Notes: generated by a model not told the origin, from the letters alone. DNA of 64,000 nucleotides from Rallus limicola (GCA_022605955.1 JAKCOZ010000021.1:12506501-12570500), one strand, 5' to 3'; counted from the stretch's first letter, positions 25,236 to 38,223 are shown. Numbers and translations: made by a program.

Positions 25236-28200
25236 CAGCATCTGTTTTCACAGCATTCCATAAGTGACAGTCCCACATTGACAGAGAAGCAAGAACCAGA
25301 CTGTGACATTGTGACTTGCAGTGTCATGGCTTTGGTTATCAGGTCGGGTGTTACATCACACAGGTCTTGTTGGAGATGGAAAACAAAACCACTCCATCTG
25401 TTTTCTCTGCAAGTGGCAAGTGCAAAAAACCCACAGAGATCAAGGGAAAACCCCCAAGAGCACAGTTTAACTGCCTCTGTTTTTCTTCTCTCATGAATAA
25501 TGTTGTCTGATCCTGAGGATGTGTTTGAAAGCATCCCTCTCAGCCCCTTAACAAGCTGAGGTGCACCTCAACTGCCACCAGTAGTTGAGTACCAGTACAC
25601 CATCTGCATCACTCCCTTATCCACTCTGCAGTCACATCAGTTTGTGCTTGGGCTCTGGTTTGTAGAGAATAACATATCTTCTGAATGGGGAAGCAACACA
25701 CAGGCTACAAAGCACGTGTGCCATGATCCCAGCTGCCAGGTACAGATGCAAACTCTGCTAGATCTGATTCTCAGCCCACTCCAGCATTACAAAGCTCTCC
25801 TCAAAGACTTTGTAGCCTTCCCCTTGTCCCACCCAAACATGCTAACCCCCAAACTAAAAAGATCCCTGAGGTGAAGCAGCCCTCCCAGCTGCCTACTCCT
25901 TTGGGAATAAATAGGTACAGAGGGTGAGAGCTGATGTCAAGAGGTGTCCTCCATGTCTGTGCTCGCACACATCAACAGGAGAATCTCCTGGCAGCACCGT
26001 GCTGTAGAGCTGGTCAGCTTCACAGGAAGTCACAAGGAGTGCTGCTTGGAGTTTGAAACAATAAAATAAGCTCTGAAGACAACATACATCCAGGTAAGGG
26101 TAAGAACCAGCCTTAAAGGAAGTTGTGGTGGAGCTTCCTGTAGAGCATGACCCCTTACTTATCGCTGCTTACAGCAGAGATACAGCACTAACCTTCTGTT
26201 CACCTCTGCATCTGAGGCCACCAAGGACACGAAGGAGGGATCTGTGCTGTGGGCTGGGTTACTGCCTTTCCTTATTACCCTCACTTCACCACAAAGAAGA
26301 GCTGATAAAAGGCATTCTGGGTGTGGCTGGAGAGCCCAGCTCCAATGGATCTCCAGCTCTGGACACCCTGCAGAAGAGAGAGGAACAAGAGCACGTGGCT
26401 GGGTCGAATGTGTAAAAGACATCCATACCATAACAACATCTGCCAGCCAGGAGACAGCCTCAGCAGCACAAGGTAGACAGAAACACCCCACACCCCCCAA
26501 CACTCTAAATGCCACCTGTATTTGTGTGTGTGTGTGTGGCCATGACCCCTCCACACCCCTTTCCAGGTAAAGCAGCCACCACAAAGATGCTTACAAACCC
26601 AGCTGTCGGTATTGTGGCAGCAACTGGTAATTCCTCTTCAAACAAGCACAATACACAGTACCCTGATTGTCATCACCCTCAACACACACCAGAAGCACCA
26701 CCACCACCAAAAATTCCCCCTGTATAACACAGAACAGCATCTTCCCCCTGTGGGAAGTTCTGCTTTCACAGAATAGAGGAGCCAGGGACCACAAACATCA
26801 GAGTCACTCCTGCACACCCAATCCTCCAAGCAAACTGAGAGAAAATCTTGGGCTTCTGGAAACAGAGAATAAAGCTCCACCAAATGACATTTTCAAAGCA
26901 CATGGTGTAGATCCACCTCCCTGACACAGACACACAGACTTTCTGTGACTGTATCTGGAGAGCTTTCTTAAGAGAGGAAATGCAGCCACAAAAACCATGA
27001 CGTGGTTCTGGAAACCCATGATTTAAATGAGCCTGCTTCATTTTGCCTTTCAACTGTCCCATCTCAAACCACTGACATTCTCCTCTCTCCAGAATAATGC
27101 AGAAGAATCATGTTAGCACAAATGGGCCCAGGGAGAAAACACACACAACCCCAAAGTGCTTTGCTGAAAGCTTGATACAAGGGAGAGAAGCAGAAAAAGA
27201 ACTTAAATATTGAGCCACACATTTGTTCTGGGTGAGGAATTCTCACATTCAAGGTATGTCAGTTCCCTTCTCTGTTTAAAAATGACATTTGGCAGAGAAA
27301 TAGGGGCAAGCTGGCCACCATTGTTCCTAACCCACTGTTCAGGAGCAAACAGTTACCTAAGTCTTGCATTGAAAAGAAAAAGAAACATCTGCCAGTTCCC
27401 AGCACGTGGCCCAAATGTGCTGGGAGGAGAAATGAGGGAGTGTCCAAGTACAATTAATTTGGAGGGTGAGGGGAAATCACATTTTTTTACATGACACATA
27501 AAGAAATGTGTGTGTAATCTTGAGAAGGCCACATGCAGAGCCCTTTACACAATTCCAGATCATAAATGCTACTGCATGGGCCAGGAAAAGAGATTCTTCA
27601 GCCAAGCTCAGCATTGTCCTTAAAGGCAGGTTTAAAATTAGCTCAGAGCAGGATTCTCAGGCACAGAACAACCTGAAGTAGAGTTTTAAATAAACCTCAG
27701 GTCCCACAGTCCATTCAGTCTGCTTGAGCTGTTTGGAAAAACACACCTGCACACAGCATGGGGAGAGGAAGAGGAGGGACTGAGAACTCTCCCCCCACAT
27801 TAACCCCCACTCACTACTGAACAGGGAGTTGTTGTGGAAGTGTAGGACCTTACCCTCACTGTCCCTTTAGCAAAGGTCACCTCAGCTCAAATCTCACCTG
27901 CCTAGGAAGAGGGAAAGGAACCCCAGCAAAGGTCAGTTCACAGAGCAGTGGCCTGTGCATACCACCTGGGAAAATATGGATCACCTACACAAACAGCTTC
28001 CTGTTACAGGCAGTGATTCCTGAGGAGGAAAAACACCACTATCCTATACAGCCATTTCTCATGGAAAGAATCCCTGGCTAAACAGGGAATTCTTATCCCA
28101 CACTCCTGATAAAGTGGCCACCATAGTTGTATGTGATGTGGGTACATTCTTAGGGTATCCACTATGTCCTGGGCATGTTGCCACTACTTCTTCCACCTGC

Positions 28201-29565
28201 TGCTCTTGGTGACACGCAGGTGCCATGCACAAAACAGTCAGCTGGTTAAAACAGGACATTCTAACCAGAAGCTGAGCAAGCAGCACCTACTGTGATACTC
28301 TAGAAAAGCACAATCTCTAATCTCTGTGTCTCAACATCCTTCTCCCCTTCACACAGCCCTCTCTGACTTTCATTTGAACTAAAGAGCAAAAGGTAAATGG
28401 AAGGTGCCCAGAAGACTTCTGTTCCCCAAGTCTACTTCAAGCCCTTCCCACAAAGCTCCCCAAGGGGGGGGGGGGGAACACCCTCTCTTCCAGGAGAAAG
28501 ACACAGTCCCCTTAGCCAGAGCAGCTTGAGGAGGAAGAGGAGGAGGGAGAGCTGAACTCATATTGCAGACAAACAGATGTGACCACGCCAAGTCAGCCAG
28601 GAAATGACCTCAGAGCTGGGCTGCAGCTGACTCGCAGCACAAGTGGCTTAGTGCCCCAGCCCTTTGCTGTGCCCGTGCTGCTTACAGCACCTGCACAAGG
28701 CAGGGGGCAGGCAGCCTCCAAGCACTGAGCAGGGAGGAGTCTTAAACTTAAAAGGAACTTGAGTCAGCGCCTCCCAAAATACCAGCTCGTGTCTTGTGAT
28801 CCCAGGGACTCCTGGACAAATCAGCGGTCTCGTTGCTGACGACTCTGGCTGTGGAAAGGCACACAGCAACGACACCACCGGTCCTTCCTTACACTAGATT
28901 GCAATTTGAGTCATCTATGACTAAATGATCTGTGCTGGCAAAGGAAAGTCAGTCCTGTAAAGCTTGAAAAGGAAAGGGAGAAGTGAAAATTAGTATCTAA
29001 GAGGTGGCTTGCATGTCTTGCAGAACCAAACATAGCAGATTTCAGGAAAGGAAACCAATTTCTACCAAGAGCTAAGAGAGGAAGTGTTGAGTCTTGTAGT
29101 TTATGCTCAGCAACGTGCTGGCAGCAGACAGCTCTGCTAGGGCTGGGATTTTCCCAGGTTTGTTTCTGCACTGGCTAAGGCTGGTAAGCTTCTGCTGAGA
29201 TAAGTTCTCTGAAGGACCAAGTCAGAACTCCCCAGCAGTGGCCCACACCCGCCACACACCGCCTCTCCCTTGCACAATCCTTTTCTAGGAGTGGTAGGTC
29301 TGGGAATAGGGAGGAATGTGTGTGTCACACCTGCACAGTGACATCCCCACAAGGAGGAAAGGAAAGGATGCAGCAAAGCTGCCTATGGAATTCCCCACAT
29401 GGGGACATGGCAGAAGCATCAGGAGCTATGTCAGAGATCCCAATCTGAGTTACCATAGCCAGGAATACTCCACCCCACAAGTGATGTGAGTAGCACCTCC
29501 CAGAAAAGCTGGGTTCTTTTGTCCTCCCCCTCTCTTTTCCAGATGACAAGAGATCTGTGCAACTC

Positions 29566-29643
29566 CTGCTTTGGCAGGGGGGTTGGACCCGATGATCTCT
29601 TGATGTCCCTTCCAACCCCTAAAGATTCTGTGATTCTGTGATT
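29566..29643 (+). mobile_element. CR1 LINE 3'-end fragment
   Basis: The segment matches the well-known avian CR1 end: CTGCTTTGGCAGGG, then GGTTGGACCCGATGATCTC, then TCCCTTCCAACCCC, and a tail of ATTCTGTG octamers. Only the last 80 bases or so remain, typical of 5'-truncated CR1 copies. Confidence 0.9.
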
Positions 29644-30062
29644 CCTCCACCCACCCCAGCAGCCTGGGGGTGCCTCTTTGCCTCTTTCCAGCTAAGGACT
29701 TATCTCTGAGGTTCTCCATTGTCCCACACAGCCTTGGAGATTTTAGCATTGTTAGTGACAACTCTCACACCTGAAGCCAAACAAGCAGGCCAGCTCACTA
29801 AGGCCACTAAAACCAGCTCCAGCAGTCAAGAGCAGATCACAGAGGGTACAGCAGAGAGCAAGGGACTCTGTCACCTGGCCATTTTAGGGGAATAAAAATA
29901 AGAAACCTTCCAAAAGAAGCCAAGCCCTACACATGACCAGCCTGGTAATAGAGAGGTGCTGCCAGGGCACACCAGGACTGATACCACCACCTCGGTGCCC
30001 TACAGCCTAAAGCTAGAACAGGCACAGCCAGGGAGCAGCTACCAACAGCCTTGGTGCCTGTG

Positions 30063-30355
30063 GGAATCACAGATTCAGAGAATTGTAGAGGTTGGAAGGG
30101 CCCTCCAGAGATCATTGGGTCCAACCCCCTGCCAAAGCAGGGTCCCTAGGACAGGTTGCACAGGTCAGCAGCACCCAGATGGGTCTTGAATCTCTCCAGA
30201 GGAGACTCCAGACCCACCCTGGGCAGCCCGTCCCAGGGCTCTGGCATCCTCATCGGGGAAGAAGTTCTTCCCCATGTTGGTGCAGATCTTCCTGTGCTCC
30301 AACCTGTGGCCACTGCCCCTTGTCCTGTCCCCACAGACACTGAGGCTGGCTTCAG
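30063..30355 (-). mobile_element. CR1 LINE fragment, reverse orientation
   Basis: Begins with the reverse complement of the CR1 tail (AATCACAGATTCAGAGAATT), followed by GGTTGGAAGGGCCC, GTCCAACCCCCTGCC and the CR1 3'-region through CTTGTCCTGTCCCCACAGAC. It lies about 0.7 kb upstream of SYS1 and meets a CR1 piece of opposite orientation at its right end. Confidence 0.9.
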
Positions 30356-30365
30356 TCTCCCACAC

Positions 30366-30445
30366 TTTGAGGAAAGGCTGAATCAGCTGAGGCTGTTTGG
30401 CCTTTGAGGAAAGAAGGCTGAGAGGAGCCCTGATCAATGTCCAGC
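30366..30445 (+). mobile_element. Short CR1 fragment, forward orientation
   Basis: Reads GAGGAAAGGCTGAATCAGCT, then CTGTTTGGCC, then AAGAAGGCTGAGAGGAGCCC, which is the forward-strand CR1 segment that normally precedes the 3' region. It directly abuts the reverse copy at 30063-30355, so the pair is an inverted composite produced by nested insertion or by inversion during integration. Confidence 0.75.
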
Positions 30446-30569
30446 CTTTCCTCAAGGGCTGAACTGGCCTAGAGACGAACAGAACTACCCCAGGACAGCC
30501 CTTTATTTCACATTCGGCACCTGTGGCTTCTTTGGCCAGGGGCTGCTGGGCCAAAGCACTGCCCGCACT

Positions 30570-31350
30570 GACAGCCCCAGGTGGGCACCGAGCGGGAGCC
30601 GGGATGGCCCAAACCACGTCGGCTCCTCCCGGGCCGGCAGCGCACGGCCAGCCCCGGCGTGCTGCGGCCGCTGGGGGAGGCCGCGTTCCCTCCGCAGGCC
30701 GCCCGCCCTGCGCCCAAAGGGCTCGGGGCGAGGCCTCAGGCCCTGCCCGTGGCGAGGCCCTTCCAGGCGCTACCACCGGCCCCGCCCGGAGCCGGCCGCC
30801 TCGGCTCCCCGGGGCGTTTACCTGCCTCGCAGCGGGGTCGGAGGCGGCAGCACCACACTTCCCCCTCACACGCAACCCCCTCCGGAGACCCCCCCGGCCC
30901 CGCCGCGCCCAGCCGGGGTTCAGAGGGCGGCGGCCGGGGTCAGCCCCGAGCTCCCGGGAGGCCGCGCCGAGCCCTCCCCCACGCTAGGGGGCGCTGTCGC
31001 GCCGGCGGCAAACGCAACTTCCGGCGCGTTGCGGCGGGCGGGCGATGGCGGCGCAGTTCCGCAGCTACGTGTGGGACCCGGCGCTGATCGTGGCGCAGAT
31101 GGTGCTGCTGCAGGCCGGCTACTACAGCTCGCTCGGGCTGTGGCTCGCCCTCCTCGGCACCCTGGGCAGCACCGGGCCCTCCCTCCACCAGGTCTTCAGC
31201 GACGAGGTGAGGGCGCGGGCCTGCCCGGGGAGGGGGAGGGGGAGGCCTTGTTCGGGGGTTCCTCGGCGCGGAGACGGAGCCCGCGCCCCGCCTGGGGCGG
31301 CCCCGGGAGAGGGGCGGGCCTGCCCTGCCCTGCCCTGCCCCACGTAGCTG
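30570..31350 (+). promoter_or_regulatory. SYS1: CpG island and SYS1 promoter
   Basis: A dense CpG island spans SYS1 exon 1 and about 450 bp upstream. An ETS-type element ACTTCCGG (31016-31023) lies 22 bp before the ATG, as is common at TATA-less housekeeping promoters. A GGGGGCGCTGTCGCGCC stretch lies just upstream. No TATA box is seen. Confidence 0.7.
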
Positions 31351-32548
31351 CCCCCTGGGTACAGTCAGAGGGTCGGCCTGAGCGCCCCAGTGCGGAGCTG
31401 GACCCCTCCCTATGACTCGATGCCCCCCCCCTGCCCCTCCCCTCCCCATTTCAGCCCTGTGTAGGTGCCCCCCACCCATCCCGGTAACCACGGCACGGAG
31501 AGCCCTGCGCACCAGGCACCGATCAGGTGTACCGTAGGAACAGACCTGTCCCTTTGTTATAAACTCCCCCTGTCAGAGGGACAGCCCCCTGAGGAGGACT
31601 GCCCTTAACTGCCCTTAACTGCCCAGGCTCCTGGGCCGTGCCAGTGCGGCTGGGCCACGGGAGGAGATTGTGTGCTGGGATTTGTGGCATGGTTTCCTAC
31701 TAATAGTCACCTGTAGATTTTAGGCTTCTCAACCCCACCTGGGAGGCTCTCCGTGATGGCTTTCATCCTCAATGCACTCACCTGGTAAGTCAGCAACCAG
31801 CTGGAGCACCTGTGTCTTGTTCTTTCTTGACATTAAGCTTTAAAAGAATTTAGTGTGACCTTCTGCCTCTCTCTAAACATCTCCCTGAAAGTCCTGTGTC
31901 AGGTTGGATGTGTCTGCTGAGGGAACTGCTGACTCCTGAATTTCTACATCCAGGATAAGTCATCTCACTTCATGGCCTCAGTTTCCAAGCTGGGAATGAG
32001 ATTTGCTTCTGTGAGAGATTCTTCTGAAAGTTAGAATAAATGGATCCCAGCAAACACTGGGCAGAGTTCACTGGGGGAGATAGCTCAAAAATTCCCACCT
32101 AATTAAAAGCACATTTCCCTGCCATCACATAATGAGAAAGCTATAAGCATTTAAGTCTTGCACAGTGGCTAAGAGAGGGGTCAGAAACAACCTATCCTTA
32201 AAACATTTAAGTTTTCAAGCAGTTAAATAATCATCCCTGATAGCTCTTGCTGTATCCCCTTCTCCAGAGGCCCAGAGCAGTTGTTAACCTGTGTCCTTGC
32301 TTTGCAGTGCTCTGGGCTTGCTCTACTTCATCCGCCGAGGGAAGCAGTGCCTGGATTTCACAGTCACAGTTCACTTCTTCCACCTTCTGGGCTGCTGGAT
32401 TTATAACTCACACTTTCCCTCTACCCTGACCTGGTGGCTGGTGCACATCGTGTGCACTGCCCTGATGGCTGCCATTGGGGAGTACCTCTGCATGAGGATA
32501 GAGCTCAGAGAGATCCCCCTCAACTCTGCCCCCAAATCCAATGTATAG
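31045..32548 (+). CDS. SYS1: SYS1 Golgi trafficking protein
   Basis: Three coding exons: 31045-31206, 31717-31784 and 32308-32548 (471 bases, 156 residues, the same length as human SYS1). Phases agree and each intron has GT/AG ends. The protein begins MAAQFRSYVWDP and ends PLNSAPKSNV, both hallmarks of SYS1. Four hydrophobic segments (about 14-36, 66-85, 92-110 and 117-138) fit the known four-span topology. SYS1 sits in the Golgi membrane and recruits the small GTPase ARFRP1, acting in endosome-to-Golgi and post-Golgi transport; this is family knowledge. The start is set by the N-terminal match and by the CpG island with an ETS site directly upstream. Confidence 0.97.
31207..32307 (+). other. 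SYS1: SYS1 introns 1 and 2
   Basis: Introns 31207-31716 and 31785-32307 flank the 68-base middle exon. The first starts inside the CpG island with GTGAGG; the second has GTAAGT. No other feature was seen in them. Confidence 0.9.
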
Positions 32549-33200
32549 ACTCTGGCAACAACATGCTGCATTATCTCATTGTTCCCAGCACAAGTGAATC
32601 CTCACTGAAGAAGCACAGCAGGTCTGTTCAGACTTTTGGTGGTTTGTTTTTTGGGGGTTTTTGGTTTGGACCTCAGTGGCTGCATGAGTGTGAGCATCTC
32701 CTTTGGCATCTGCCAGCAGCAGGGAGGAGCAGATGTTGATTTTGTGAACACAAAGCATTTAATGTGACTGTATGGCAAGTATTCTCTTAAGCTCTTCACC
32801 AACCACACTGATAAAAGGCCAGGTAGCAAAACTTGGTGCATGAAGAGCATGTGGACTTGAACAAATGAGGGAGCACCCTGTATGGGTAATGAAATGATCA
32901 GCAATTCCTGTGGGAGCTGGGGCTGGAAGCTGCTGCTGGAAGCTGCTGCTGGAAGCTGCTGCTTCCCATCTCTTAACTTGTTTGGGCTTTGGTTGGGAAA
33001 AAAAAAAAGCAGCCAAGGAAATGAATGGATGAGGAGAAGGAAAATAGTTGTACTTACCTGAATCACCAGCTGAGACACTAAAGAACCTGTAACATCTAGG
33101 TGGGTTGGTGTTGCTGTTTCCATGTTGAATTACATAGAGATGTCAGGCAGGAGTTTGCTGCAGAAATCTTTTGTAATAATAAAAGTTTTATGTTGCTGTG
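32549..33200 (+). other. SYS1: SYS1 3' untranslated region
   Basis: Follows the SYS1 stop codon to the polyadenylation signal AATAAA at 33178-33183. It contains a short imperfect repeat of GGAAGCTGCTGCT units (about 32926-32962) and an A run. The end point is inferred from the signal. Confidence 0.7.
33178..33183 (+). terminator. SYS1: SYS1 polyadenylation signal
   Basis: Canonical AATAAA, followed about 20 bp downstream by a T/G-rich segment (TTTTATGTTGCTGTGAGTG), 630 bases after the stop codon. The pairing of hexamer and GT-rich element makes this a good candidate. Confidence 0.75.
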
Positions 33201-33204
33201 AGTG

Positions 33205-36200
33205 CATCACAGTTCTCCTGGGAAGCTGAGTGCTTCAAGGAATACCATGAGTGTGTGTGTCCCAGCAACAGGAGGACTCTGCCAGAGAGCACATGGCTGG
33301 AAGATGCCTCCTGTCTGGGGGGTGTAGACTTTCCTACAATAAATATTTCATACCTCTGCTCTGAAGGGAAGGCATCAGTGATTGCTGTGGTGGGAAGTCA
33401 GTCAGCATAATCCGTGCTTCAGGAATGGTGTCAGGACTCTGTGTGTTCAGCCTGAGGTCAGAGCTGTCCTAGGGAAGCCTGCACAGGTGTGCTGGAGCTG
33501 TGCCACCCTTCCCACTTGTCTGGGTCTTCCTGTCAAGCTCCTAACGTCTAGAACAGATCTGGTGTGGTTGAGGGGATGTTTAGCTAAGTGTGAGACTGCT
33601 GCTTTTTCCTCAGAATATCAGGATGTGCCATTAGAGAGGCACTTGACATAAACCTCCCCTGTGGGCAGGCAGGGACAGCCCCTGGCTGTGAGGGGACCAA
33701 AGCAGAGTGGCTCCTCCAGATCCCTCAGCCCAAGCAGGTAGACCTGCATCCTGCCTCACTCCTGCCAAGGGCTGGCCAGTTTGTACCACACCAAACAAGG
33801 GCAAAACCAGTTCTAAAGACACATTTTTCCCCCTGTGCAGCATCTTAGTGCAGTAACTTCCCTTTGTATGTTAACATTTGTAAGCATTCCTTCACATAAA
33901 CTTGCTAAATTCAGCTTGCTGAGCAGCAGAGGGGTGATGAGAGGTGCAGAAGTTGATAAAACTCTTTGAAGCTGTTCTTCAAGAGCAAGTGTAAAGTCTG
34001 GCACCTGGGGAGGAACAAGTGACTGTATCAGGACAGGCTGGGGGATGACCTGCTGGAAAAGAGCTCTGTGGAGAAGGACCTGGGGGTCCTGGTTGATGAC
34101 AGGTTGGCTATGAGCAAGCAGTGTGCACTGGGGCTGAGAGAGACAATGGGATCCTGGGGGCATCAGGAGGAGTGTGGGCAGCAGGGCGAAGGAAGTGATC
34201 CTCCCCCTCTGCTCTGCCCTGGTCAGGCTCCACCTGGAGTGTTGTGTCCAGTGCTGGGCTCCCTGGGATAAAAAGGACAGGGATCTCCTGGAGAGAGTCC
34301 AGAGAAGGGCAATGAAGATGATTAAGGGCCTGGAGCATCTCCCCTATGGGGAAAGGCTGAGTGAGCTGGGACTGTTCAGCCTGGAGAAAAGAAGACTTAG
34401 GGGGGACCTAATTAGTGTTTATAAATATCTTAGACTTGGGATGCAGGGGGAAATGGGCAGCCCCTTTTCAGTGTCTGTGGGGACAGGACAAGGGGCAATG
34501 GCTGTAAGCTGGAGCACAGGAAGTTCTGCACCAACCTGGGGAAGAACTTTTCCCCAGTGAGGGTGAGGGAGCCCTGGGCCAGGCTGCCCAGGGGGTGTGG
34601 AGTCTCCTTCTCTGGAGAGATTCAAGTCTCCTCTGGATGCCTGTCTATGCAATATGAGCTGGGGAGCTGCTTTGGCAGGGGGTTGGACCCCATGAGCTCT
34701 TGAGGTCCCTTCCAACCCCTACGATTCTATGATTCTGACTTTTGTTACTTGGGGAGCCTCTGAACTGTGGCAGGATAACCCCCTGATGCTTTAACACCTG
34801 GCAGCTCTGCCACAGAGGGGGATTGCCAGTTACATGGGTTTTTTTAGCCAGAAGTTTTTAGGTTCTAAGACTCTGCCAGGACCTCTGCCTGCCCCAGCCC
34901 CTTTGAGCACCGTGCCAGAATGGCAGCAGTCTCTCAGGAGAAGAATTGACACAAGACTTTTCTGGGCAGGAACCATCAGAGGTCACATCCTGGAGCTTCC
35001 CCTGCAGCTCTGCAGTCAGTTCATCCCTTCTCAACACCTCCTTTCCCGTATATAAGGACACTTGCCTTTCTCCCAGTCACCTTCAGCTCAGATATAAACT
35101 GGTCTTCCAGTAGGTGCCAGTATCTCCTTCAGAAAAGAGCTGTGAGCACAGTGCTGCTCGGGCTGAGTGTGCCCAGCAGAAGGCACGCTCTGCCTCGGGG
35201 CTGACAAACACTGGCTTGGTGTCCCTCATATTTTAAGACTCTCTCAGGGTCACTTTGTCCTCTCCTGTTTGTTGTTATTACTGAGCAAGAGCAGCCCAGT
35301 CTTGCATAGGAAAACTTTGCAGGGTAAGTGTCATACCAAAGTGCAGTGTGAACCCCTGTGTTCTTCAAGGGTGGCCTTAAACATGAGCTAGAAGATTACA
35401 GTGAACATGAGCAGAGGGAAAGGCACATCCATCCCATTTCTGAAGGAGAGTGGGCAGCTGAGCCCAGAGTTGCTGTGTGACCCCATTAAAGAGGTGCTAT
35501 CTTTGTTCCCCAGTAAGAGGGGGGAGGAAAACTTTGGACCAAAGAGCACTTCCCTCCTCACCTTTCTGAATGCATGAGTTCTGCTGTACCCACCTCAGCT
35601 GCCTCCTTGCAGGGCTGGGGTTGAAGTCTGGGTACAGCTTTTTGTTGGAAGAGACTTGGAGCAAGGCCAGGAGAAAGATCTTTGACAACTGCAGATTTAA
35701 TGCTGAGCCTGTGGGGCACCCAATGAGCCACACTGCATCAGCATGAAGTATGCTGTCAGATCAGAGATGCTGTCAGATCAGAGATGCTCTCTGGGACTCT
35801 GCTGATGCTGCCTTTGACTGAATCTGTAAATTACTTATGTAAAAAAAGAAATCTACTGTAATTGTCCTAGTCAAAGTTTACCTAAACCCTAACTGGCAAT
35901 TGAGGGAACCTCTGAAACTCATCAGTCCCATACTGTGAGGCCTAATTTTCACTCACATGCTTTTCAGTCAGATTTAGGAGCACCTTTGGCTTTAAAAATA
36001 ATCATCTGCTGCTCTGTTCCAGAGTAGTGGCAGATGGTCTTGGTTTCTTAATGACTCTTTGGGTTTGGTGTGCAGTAGCTGAGGGAGTTGCTTCCAGGGA
36101 AGATAGGTACCAACACCTGCTCTTCTTATGGACTGCAGCAGTGTCAGCTGGCCATCCACAGCTTCACAAGAAGAGGACAGCTTGGAGATCTTAGCTGAGG

Positions 36201-37640
36201 CTTTTACATTCCCCTTTCCCAATAAAAATAGAAGATTCTAACAGGGAGGAAGCTGCCAAACTGAAAGAGAAGCTAAGGCTTGGGGGCTGGGCTCACTTCT
36301 TTTTCTAAAGGCATTAAAAACCTAAACAAAGAGCAGGTACAGGACTTGGATCCAAAGGACTCCAGCCTCAGCTCTCTACTGTGCCCACCTGCTACACACT
36401 ACAGGCAGAAGAAGAGAGACTGGGGGAGAGTGGAACAGGATCAAACAGCTGTGCTGCTGTGGGAGCAGAATAGAAAGAAAAACAAAGCAGCTGAGTGATT
36501 CACTCCAGGTCCTGCAGTGAAAGGTTCACCCTTCCTCTGGTACTTACTGCAAGGCTCTGCACCCAAGACACCAAGTACATGAGGAACCAGTGTGTCCATA
36601 GAAAGCTGGTGTGCACCACACTGAAGTGCTGCCTGAGCACCAGCTGCTCCTCCCTGACTTATTTCTTGGCATGTGCCTCCATCTACTGTTCCTACCTGCC
36701 AGCTGGTGCAGGAGCAGTGTGTTACACAGGAAGGAAGGTGAGAGGAAGAACATGTGCACACCAAAGGAGAGCAGTGTGCCCCATCATTAAAAACCCAGCA
36801 CCACCACCACAAGAGATGTTTTGCTGCTGGAGAGGCTTGCCCACACACCTGGGATGCATCCAGCAGGATCTCTGGGGCTTGCAGGGCCCCAGCTCCACTG
36901 CTCACACTTCAAAGTGGTGATCTCAAAACCTGAAAGTGCATTTCAGAACCCTCTGCTGCTGTGTCCACTCTGGCAGCAGCAGCACTCAAAGCACCAGCCT
37001 GAGACCTTCATTCAACATCTCAGGACCACAAGGAGCTACAAAGCTTCCAGCTCTGTGCAGGGCTGCCCTTTGCTGGTCACAGCTGCCTGCCCCTACTGAA
37101 GGCAAAGCAAATTCCCTGGTATGGGGACAGGGAATCTTTTGGAACAGCCTAAGTGGTGTGTGACATCTAGAAGAGTTGGGCAGACAGACCTCAGGCAAGG
37201 CACAGAGCATCAGTAGCACCCTTGAAACACAGAACTGCTTTGTACAGCCCAGAAACATCTTCCTGGTTTGCTAATGTGGCCAGAAATCACTGAAAGCCCA
37301 GCTCTCTTCCAAATGTTTTCTTCATACTGAAGCTGCAAAACCAGCACCACTCTGAGCCATAAAGGAGACAAGAAGAGACTGAGCTAACAAACAAAGAGCT
37401 GGAAAGAAGAATGTCTACCATGCAGTAGGCTCTACAACAAACTTTAATACTCTGGAATTAACATGCTGCCACCCACCAAGCTGCTTACAGGAACCCTGGG
37501 GAAAGCTTTAAAGCAAAAAAAGTTGTTACACATCCTTTTTGTCCTGATAGATGGACTCTGGCTCTTCCCATAAATATTTTTTTGCCTTCTATTTCCTTCA
37601 GAAAGGGGTTTACACAGAGCACAGGAGTGACACAAGAGTC
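33205..37640. other. Intergenic region between SYS1 and the neuritin-like gene
   Basis: Apart from the CR1 element at 33985-34735 and a 17-bp direct duplication (TGCTGTCAGATCAGAGA, about 35752-35785), I see no structured feature. The minus-strand open frame at 36441-36905 (154 codons) is Cys-rich in places but matches no family I know. Confidence 0.5.
33985..34735 (+). mobile_element. CR1 LINE, 750-bp 3' part
   Basis: Continuous CR1 similarity in forward orientation. It begins with the end of the reverse-transcriptase ORF (peptide traces such as EKDLGVLVDD, near 34068), runs through AGAAGGGCAATGAAGATGAT and GGAAAGGCTGAGTGAGCTGG, and ends with GGTTGGACCC, CCCTTCCAACCCC and the ATTCTATG tail near 34731. 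The coding part is broken by frame changes, so this is a dead, 5'-truncated copy. Confidence 0.93.
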
Positions 37641-37670
37641 CCAGTGTGTGCAGGAGAAGGCATGCACCAG

Positions 37671-37676
37671 TTTATT
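37671..37676 (-). terminator. Polyadenylation signal of the neuritin-like gene
   Basis: The plus strand reads TTTATT, AATAAA on the minus strand, about 550 bases after the stop codon at 38224. It is the only clear hexamer in a sensible place, so a 3' UTR of about 570 bases is inferred. Confidence 0.55.
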
Positions 37677-38223
37677 CTTCAGCAGGGGATTTGTCATATC
37701 CTCAAAGAAAAAAAAAAAGGCAGTACCAGGCAGTGAGGACTGCTGTCTGCCTTTGACAGGTCACACACTGTCCCCTTCACCTCACAGGTCAGTGGCAGAA
37801 CCATCTGTCTTGTTTTCAGTGCCCAAATCAAAACCAGATGGAGATGATCTGATGGAATCAGCAAAGCAAATGGGTTTCTTTCCAGTAGCCATAGGAAAGT
37901 GCAGAAGAATCCAGTGTTCACAACTAATAATACCTCATTGTTCTCCAAATTCTCTGCCCTCTACCTCCAAGTTCCCAAATTCTGCAGTCAGCCAGATCAC
38001 CTGGACCTGGAGGCAGAAAGGGACAGGGGCTGCTCCAAATTCCAGAGAAACAGTGAAGCCCAGGAGATGCTGTTGAGCCCTTCCCCATCTCATCAGCACA
38101 GAATGCAGCCAAGTGTTTGCTGAGCATCCCAGAGTGTATCCCTCCAAGGTTTGGAAGCATGACCAGAAAGATGCTGTGACACACACTGCCACCACCCTTG
38201 TGAGATCTTTCCAGAGCTGCAGT

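Larger units (their letters stand above)
25236..30560. other. Intergenic region between SDC4 and SYS1
   Basis: The two genes are divergently placed (SDC4 minus, SYS1 plus), about 7 kb apart. The region holds a TG run (about 26523-26538), a G run (about 28464-28476) and the CR1 fragments listed separately. No coding sequence was recognised. Confidence 0.6.

Noticed and set aside
23804..25534. Very long open frames of Phe/Pro/Ser or Gly/Lys/Glu repeats (up to 576 codons) on both strands
   Set aside because: They come from the polypurine tract. A strand made of only G and A, or only C and T, cannot spell a stop codon, so open frames arise without selection. No domain, start context or splice support.
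34174..34560. 128-codon plus-strand frame resembling part of a protein
   Set aside because: It is the decayed 3' part of the CR1 retroelement at 33985-34735, not a host gene.
36441..36905. 154-codon minus-strand frame with several Cys and His
   Set aside because: No family resemblance, no spaced motif, no splice signals in a sensible pattern, and composition like its surroundings.
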